Source of the DNA: Enterobacter huaxiensis
GTDB taxonomy: Bacteria; Pseudomonadota; Gammaproteobacteria; Enterobacterales; Enterobacteriaceae
DNA: 64,000 nt
NCBI RefSeq assembly: GCF_003594935.2
Contig: NZ_CP043342.1
Span: 806,001-870,000 of the forward strand
Reading direction: 5' to 3'
The position numbers and the translations under genes were made by a program. Below, one piece after another: positions 59,430 to 64,000 of this stretch. Position 1 is the first letter of the stretch; each line of letters starts with the position of its first letter. The notes beneath the pieces were generated by a model that made no database searches, was not told the DNA's origin, and was given only the letters and a program-made list of their open reading frames with translations.

Positions 59430-60410
59430 TTATTCTTCCAGCGAATACGGCAGCGGCTCGATGCTCAACGTATTGGCATCGTCACGCACGCGGAACACGC
59501 TGTCGGCTTCCATGTCGTTATTCATCACCACCTGAACCAGAACACGACCATCATCCAGCTGCACGGCGGCTAGCACGGTGCCGGTACGACGCCAGTTTTC
59601 ACCCATCTTCAGCTCGAGATCTTCACCCGCTTCCGGTACGCGGCTGGCGTGTCCTGCAAGCGTCCACAGGGCGCGCTTGTTGGCACCGCGGAATTTCGCA
59701 CGCGCGACCATCTCCTGGCCGGTGTAGCAGCCTTTCTTGAAGCTGATACCGCCCAGCGCCTGCAGGTTCGTGGCCTGAGGAATAAACTGCGCACTGTTTG
59801 CCGCGTCAATCACCGGTAAACCCGCTTCAATGTTCAGCGCCAGCCACTGCTGGCTGTTGTTCAGCTGCGCTTCACCGCGCAGCGCCTCGGTGACGCGTTC
59901 AGCCGTTGCCACATCCGTCACCAGCAGGAAACGCTCAGCCGGGTGTTCAAACCACAGAATCGAGGTGGCGCCTTCACTGACGACCTGTTTTTCCGCATCC
60001 GGCAGTTCGACAAAGAGGTTTTTCAGCGAAGCACGTGCCTGGAAGCCCGCGACGCCCAGCAGAACGTGTTCGTCGTCAGGGGCAATAGTGACCTTAGAGA
60101 AGACCGCGTACTTTTTCAGTTCAGCGAGCTGGGCGTCACGCAGGCTGCGGCGTTCAATATAGGCAAAGCCGTCCTGACGGCGGAACACGCGCAGGTTGCT
60201 CCACATTTTACCTTTTGGATCGCAGTGGGCAGCCAGCAGATGCTGGTGTTCAGTCAACTGGGCGACGTCGGCCGTCACCTGACCCTGAATGTATTTTTCG
60301 GCATCGGCACCGGTGAGCGTCGCCAGCGCCCAGTCATCAAGAGTAATCAGCGTCAGCGGCAGACGCGCAGAGGCGGCGGGCTGGCGAGGAGAAAATGGAG
60401 TAAAAGCCAT
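59430..60410 (-). CDS. ygfZ: tRNA-modifying / Fe-S repair protein YgfZ
   Basis: 326 residues. A folate-binding relative of GcvT that supports repair or use of Fe-S enzymes such as MiaB and other radical-SAM proteins. The signature KGCYTGQE with its key Cys is visible in [20 protein letters not shown], about 230 residues in. Divergent from sdhE, separated by 291 bp that hold no gene I can support. Confidence 0.96.
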   Translation of the reverse strand: MAFTPFSPRQPAASARLPLTLITLDDWALATLTGADAEKYIQGQVTADVAQLTEHQHLLAAHCDPKGKMWSNLRVFRRQDGFAYIERRSLRDAQLAELKKYAVFSKVTIAPDDEHVLLGVAGFQARASLKNLFVELPDAEKQVVSEGATSILWFEHPAERFLLVTDVATAERVTEALRGEAQLNNSQQWLALNIEAGLPVIDAANSAQFIPQATNLQALGGISFKKGCYTGQEMVARAKFRGANKRALWTLAGHASRVPEAGEDLELKMGENWRRTGTVLAAVQLDDGRVLVQVVMNNDMEADSVFRVRDDANTLSIEPLPYSLEE

Positions 60411-60701
60411 AGTGATGTCCTGAATTGCTTAACGCTTTGATAATACCTAATGGTAAAAGAGACTGTATTCATTGCAAGCGCTTTCAGCAGGCCATTTGTG
60501 CCTTAGGCAACTTCTGCGTAGCGCCACGCAAAAATGTGTATCCTCTGTCTTTGTAGGGATTATTCTGGAAGCCTGCTCGACGTTCGCAATATTCCAGTAA
60601 AGAAACGGTCAAAAACACGTTACACTAGCTACTGTTCCCGAGAGAATAAAGAACACTGAACGGGATACCGACTGTGCCAAACGTAATGCAGGAAACAGAA
60701 C

Positions 60702-60968
60702 ATGGATATTAACAACAAGGCCCGTATTCACTGGGCGTGCCGTCGCGGCATGCGTGAACTTGATATCTCCATCATGCCTTTCTTCGAATATGAGTATGAC
60801 AGCTTAAGCGATGACGATAAGCGTCTGTTTGTTCGCCTGCTAGAGTCTGACGATCCTGATTTATTCAACTGGCTGATGAATCACGGCAAGCCCGCCGACA
60901 CCGAGTTGCAACGGATGGTGCAATTAATTCAAACACGGAATCGGGAACGTGGTCCTGTGGCAATCTGA
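60702..60968 (+). CDS. sdhE: FAD assembly factor SdhE
   Basis: 88 residues. Assists covalent FAD attachment to SdhA and FrdA. The essential RGxxE motif is RGMRE in the segment [17 protein letters not shown]. The end overlaps the cptA start by 20 bp, indicating co-transcription and probably translational coupling. Confidence 0.97.
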   Translation: MDINNKARIHWACRRGMRELDISIMPFFEYEYDSLSDDDKRLFVRLLESDDPDLFNWLMNHGKPADTELQRMVQLIQTRNRERGPVAI

Positions 60969-61359
60969 TCTTCGCGTCTCATGGCGCTCGCAGTGGATGT
61001 CTTTATTGCTCCACGGCCTGGTCGCGGCTTTTGTTTTACTGATGCCGTGGCCGCTTAGCTACACGCCGCTGTGGCTACTGCTGCTGTCGTTTGTGGTCTT
61101 TGACAGCGTGCGCAGCCAGCGCCGGATCAATGCCCGTCAGGGTGAAATCAAACTGCTGATGGATTCGCGTTTGCGCTGGCAGGGAAAAGAGTGGGAAATT
61201 ATCGGCACGCCGTGGATGCTGAGCGCCGGTATGATGCTAAGGTTGCGTCAGCTTGAGGGAGGCCGCCGCCAGCACCTGTGGCTGGCTGCCGACAGTATGG
61301 ATGCGGCCGAATGGCGTGAACTGCGCCGGATGATATTGCAGCAACCGACGCAGGACTAG
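60949..61359 (+). CDS. cptA: Toxin-like membrane protein CptA (YgfX)
   Basis: 136 residues from a GTG at 60949 inside the sdhE end. Two hydrophobic segments ([19 protein letters not shown] and [16 protein letters not shown]) followed by a soluble domain with RWQGKEWEI and [21 protein letters not shown]. coli CptA was proposed as a toxin affecting MreB and FtsZ with SdhE as antitoxin, though its main role may be linked to flavinylation; this remains debated. Confidence 0.92.
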   Translation: MVLWQSDLRVSWRSQWMSLLLHGLVAAFVLLMPWPLSYTPLWLLLLSFVVFDSVRSQRRINARQGEIKLLMDSRLRWQGKEWEIIGTPWMLSAGMMLRLRQLEGGRRQHLWLAADSMDAAEWRELRRMILQQPTQD

Positions 61360-61366
61360 GTTCGCG

Positions 61367-61888
61367 TCAGCTGAACTTCTCTGCCATCTCGCCCAGTATC
61401 TGCTCGCACCAGTTTTCCAGACGCTCATCGCTGAGATCGTACTGGTTGGTTTCATCCAGCGCGAGCCCAACAAACAGCTGGCCGTCAGCAATAATCGGTT
61501 TTTTGCTCGTAAACTCATAGCCTTCCGTAGGCCAGTAGCCAATAAACGTCGCGCCCTTTGGTGCCAGTTTGTCGTGCAGCATGCCGAGTGCGTCCAGGAA
61601 CCACTCGCCGTAGCCTAGCTGGTCGCCCATGCCGTACATCGCAATGATTTTGCCGTCGAGGTTGAGGGCATCGAGCCCATCCCAGATGGCTTCCCAGTCT
61701 TCCTGAATCTCACCAAAATCCCATGTTGGGATGCCGAGGATAAGCACGTCGTACTGCTCCATCAGCGTGAGCGCATCATCTTTCAGGTTATGCAACGTCA
61801 CCAGCTCGGGGCCGATGATGTCGCGAATTTTTTCCGCCGCCATTTCGGTGTAGCAGGTGCTGGAACCATAGAAAAGACCAATATTCAT
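61367..61888 (-). CDS. fldB: Flavodoxin 2
   Basis: 173 residues. An FMN-binding long-chain flavodoxin; the phosphate loop [14 protein letters not shown] is at the N-terminus and [13 protein letters not shown] contacts the flavin. FldB is a minor flavodoxin induced under oxidative stress in E. coli. Convergent with cptA (7-bp gap) and divergent from xerD. Confidence 0.96.
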   Translation of the reverse strand: MNIGLFYGSSTCYTEMAAEKIRDIIGPELVTLHNLKDDALTLMEQYDVLILGIPTWDFGEIQEDWEAIWDGLDALNLDGKIIAMYGMGDQLGYGEWFLDALGMLHDKLAPKGATFIGYWPTEGYEFTSKKPIIADGQLFVGLALDETNQYDLSDERLENWCEQILGEMAEKFS

Positions 61889-61989
61889 CGCGTAACGTTC
61901 TCAATTCTTGCTATGACATTGCGCGTAGTGTACCAGAAACCGATGGCATTCAGGCATAATGCCCGGATTGCAGAACCAAAGGGGCTGAA

Positions 61990-62886
61990 GTGGAAAAGGA
62001 TCTCGCACTCATCGAACAGTTTCTTGACGCGCTGTGGCTGGAGAAAAACCTGGCCGAAAACACGCTCAGTGCCTATCGACGTGACCTCACCATGCTGGTG
62101 GAGTGGCTGGCGCACCGCGAACTGACGCTTGAGAGCGCCCAACGTGACGACCTGCAGGCCCTGCTGGGTGAGCGGATGGAGGGCGGCTATAAGGCGACCA
62201 GCTCCGCGCGCCTCTTGAGCGCAATGCGTCGCCTGTTCCAGCACCTCTATCGCGAAAAGATCCGTGCGGACGATCCCAGCGCCCTGCTGGCCTCGCCTAA
62301 ACTCCCGCAGCGGCTGCCGAAAGATCTCAGCGAAGCACAGGTTGAGAGATTATTACAGTCGCCCGCTGTTGACGTGCCGCTGGAGTTACGCGATAAAGCG
62401 ATGCTTGAACTATTGTATGCTACCGGTTTACGTGTTTCTGAACTGGTCGGCCTGACGATGAGCGACATTAGCCTGCGTCAGGGCGTGGTGCGCGTAATAG
62501 GGAAAGGGAACAAAGAACGGCTGGTACCGCTGGGTGAAGAGGCGGTGTACTGGCTGGAGACGTATCTGGAGCATGGCCGACCGTGGCTGCTGAACGGCGT
62601 CTCTATTGATGTGCTGTTCCCGAGCCAGCGCGCGCAGCAGATGACACGACAAACGTTCTGGCATCGCATCAAGCATTACGCCACACTGGCAGGAATAGAC
62701 AGTGAAAAGCTGTCGCCGCACGTTTTGCGTCACGCCTTCGCGACGCATCTGTTGAACCACGGCGCGGATTTACGCGTGGTGCAGATGCTGCTGGGGCACA
62801 GCGATCTATCAACGACGCAAATTTACACCCATGTCGCGACGGAACGCCTGCGGCAGCTACACCAACAGCACCACCCTCGCGCGTGA
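61990..62886 (+). CDS. xerD: Tyrosine recombinase XerD
   Basis: 298 residues. With XerC it resolves chromosome dimers at dif. The N-terminal SAM-like DNA-binding domain (LWLEKNLAENTLSAYRRDL) precedes the catalytic domain with Arg in ATGLRVSELVG, the HVLRHAFATHLL box, LLGHSDLSTTQIYTHV with the last His and nucleophilic Tyr. A core housekeeping recombinase and not an element-borne integrase, as shown by its place before dsbC and recJ. Confidence 0.97.
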   Translation: MEKDLALIEQFLDALWLEKNLAENTLSAYRRDLTMLVEWLAHRELTLESAQRDDLQALLGERMEGGYKATSSARLLSAMRRLFQHLYREKIRADDPSALLASPKLPQRLPKDLSEAQVERLLQSPAVDVPLELRDKAMLELLYATGLRVSELVGLTMSDISLRQGVVRVIGKGNKERLVPLGEEAVYWLETYLEHGRPWLLNGVSIDVLFPSQRAQQMTRQTFWHRIKHYATLAGIDSEKLSPHVLRHAFATHLLNHGADLRVVQMLLGHSDLSTTQIYTHVATERLRQLHQQHHPRA

Positions 62887-62914
62887 GTGCCGACGAATTG
62901 TAACAGGATCACAT

Positions 62915-63628
62915 ATGAAAAAGTCTTTTGCGCTGTTCACCCTGCTGGCAGCTTCGTTTACCGGTTTTGCCCATGCAGATGATGCAGCCATCAAACAGTC
63001 TCTGACAAAACTTGGCGTCTCCAGCAGCGACATTCAGCCCGCGCCCGTCGCCGGAATGAAAACCGTCTTGACCAACAGCGGCGTGCTGTACGTGACCGAA
63101 GACGGGAAGCACATCATTCAGGGGCCGATGTACGACGTAAGCGGCGCGCAGCCGGTTAACGTAACTAACCAGCTGCTGATGAAAAACCTGAACGCGCTCG
63201 AAAAAGAGATGATTGTCTACAAAGCGGCGCAGGAAAAGCACGTCATTACCGTCTTCACCGACATCACCTGCGGCTACTGCCACAAGCTGCATGAAGAGAT
63301 GAAAGACTACAATGCGCTGGGCATCACCGTGCGCTACCTGGCCTTCCCGCGCGCGGGCGTGCAGAGCCAGCCAGAACAAGACATGAAGGCTATCTGGTGT
63401 GCGAAAGACCGCAACAAAGCCTTTGACGATGCGATGAACGGCAAAGGCGTTAAGCCCGCGTCCTGTGATATCGATATTGCGAACCACTATGCGCTGGGCG
63501 TGCAGTTTGGCGTCACCGGTACGCCAGCTATCGTGCTGAGCAACGGCTATGTGGTGCCGGGCTATCAGGGGCCAAAAGAGATGAAAGAGTTCCTCGACGC
63601 GCATCAGAAACAGACTGCTGGTAAATAA
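62915..63628 (+). CDS. dsbC: Thiol:disulfide interchange protein DsbC
   Basis: 237 residues from the ATG at 62915; a longer frame overlaps xerD and is rejected. Signal peptide ends FAHA|DDAA. The dimerisation domain is followed by a thioredoxin domain with active site CGYC at 119-122 and cis-Pro in GVTGTPAIV. Periplasmic isomerase that corrects wrong disulfides, kept reduced by DsbD. Between xerD and recJ, as in E. coli. Confidence 0.97.
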   Translation: MKKSFALFTLLAASFTGFAHADDAAIKQSLTKLGVSSSDIQPAPVAGMKTVLTNSGVLYVTEDGKHIIQGPMYDVSGAQPVNVTNQLLMKNLNALEKEMIVYKAAQEKHVITVFTDITCGYCHKLHEEMKDYNALGITVRYLAFPRAGVQSQPEQDMKAIWCAKDRNKAFDDAMNGKGVKPASCDIDIANHYALGVQFGVTGTPAIVLSNGYVVPGYQGPKEMKEFLDAHQKQTAGK

Positions 63629-63633
63629 TTCGC

Positions 63634-64000
63634 GTGAAAGCCCCGATAAAATTGCGTCGCCGCGAAGCGGTTGAAGATGCCGATTTACCAGCCGATCTTT
63701 CCCCCCTGCTGCGGCGGCTCTATGCCAGCCGCGGCGTGCGAACGGCCAGCGATCTCGAACGTAGCGTCAAAGGCATGCTGCCCTGGCAGCAGCTGAGCGG
63801 CGTCGAAAAAGCGACAGAGATGCTCTACGACGCGTTCCGTGAAGGGACGCGGATTGTCGTGGTGGGGGATTTCGACGCCGACGGCGCAACCAGTACCGCG
63901 CTGAGCGTGCTCAGCCTGCGCGCGCTGGGCTGCGATAACGTCACCTATCTGGTGCCGAACCGCTTCGAAGACGGCTACGGGCTGAGCCCGGAAGTGGTCG
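63634..64000 (+). CDS. recJ: Single-strand exonuclease RecJ (N-terminal fragment)
   Basis: About 122 codons from a GTG at 63634; the gene runs off the right edge. The start MKAPIKLRRRE and the segment SVKGMLPWQQLSGVEKA match RecJ. The first DHH-family metal motif is present in VVVGDFDADGATSTALS. RecJ degrades single-stranded DNA 5' to 3' in RecF recombination and mismatch repair. It begins 5 bp after the dsbC stop. Confidence 0.95.
   Translation, partial: MKAPIKLRRREAVEDADLPADLSPLLRRLYASRGVRTASDLERSVKGMLPWQQLSGVEKATEMLYDAFREGTRIVVVGDFDADGATSTALSVLSLRALGCDNVTYLVPNRFEDGYGLSPEVV

Noticed and set aside
60949..61359. sdhE-cptA as a new toxin-antitoxin system
   Set aside because: Known conserved gene pair in enterics; the toxin role is debated but not new.
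61990..62886. Tyrosine recombinase as sign of an integrated element
   Set aside because: The sequence and neighbours (fldB, dsbC, recJ) identify it as the housekeeping XerD.

Overview
This window looks like a chromosomal segment of an Enterobacteriaceae member close to Enterobacter. The core genes encode proteins that match Escherichia coli products in length and key residues, and they keep the gene order known for E. coli around 66 minutes: galP, metK, yqgB, speA, speB, loiP, tktA, cmtBA, yggPFDC, epd-pgk-fbaA, mscS, argO, yggE, argP, rpiA, serA, fau, ssrS, zapA, ygfB-pepP-ubiH-ubiI, gcvTHP, ygfF, bglA, yqfB, yqfA, ygfZ, sdhE-cptA, fldB, xerD, dsbC, recJ. Two families of short palindromic intergenic repeats (a 'gtaggccgggtaaggcg...' REP type and a 'cctcaccc...ccctctccc' type) also fit Enterobacter and its relatives. 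The genus is an inference. No tRNA, rRNA, IS element, integrase or CRISPR array was seen. galP (left) and recJ (right) are cut by the window edges.

The most interesting region is about 5.4-21.1 kb, a G+C-rich block inserted between speB and loiP. One 13-gene run on the + strand (7.05-19.75 kb) encodes a Rieske ferredoxin, a small unknown protein, a Rieske oxygenase alpha subunit, an SDR dehydrogenase, an IclR regulator, an extradiol-type dioxygenase, an FAD ferredoxin reductase, an MFS permease, a cupin, an alpha/beta hydrolase, a divergent SDR, an aspartate-dehydrogenase-like protein, an aldehyde dehydrogenase and a ThDP enzyme (14 genes if the embedded regulator is counted). A second MFS permease is divergent from it and an OprD-type porin closes the block. 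A 16-bp palindrome GTTTCA-N4-TGAAAC occurs twice before the divergent MFS gene, once before the operon and once, degenerate, before the porin, which ties the three units into one regulon. It reads as a complete uptake and ring-cleavage pathway for an unidentified aromatic acid, with a non-standard lower pathway.

Other accessory content: an orphan TRAP-type binding protein whose 3' end overlaps mscS; the copper/redox operon scsABCD between ygfF and bglA; and an RpiR-type regulator next to bglA. The cmtB-cmtA-yggP-yggF-yggD-yggC run forms a tight putative sugar or polyol phosphate operon, followed by the Cra- and CRP-type sites in front of epd-pgk-fbaA.

Core functions covered: galactose uptake, S-adenosylmethionine and polyamine synthesis, pentose phosphate and glycolysis enzymes, mechanosensation, arginine export, serine synthesis and glycine cleavage, ubiquinone hydroxylation, 6S RNA, cell division (ZapA), succinate dehydrogenase flavinylation (SdhE), chromosome dimer resolution (XerD), disulfide isomerisation (DsbC) and recombination repair (RecJ). 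All identities come from reading the sequence and remembered family features; no database search was run.
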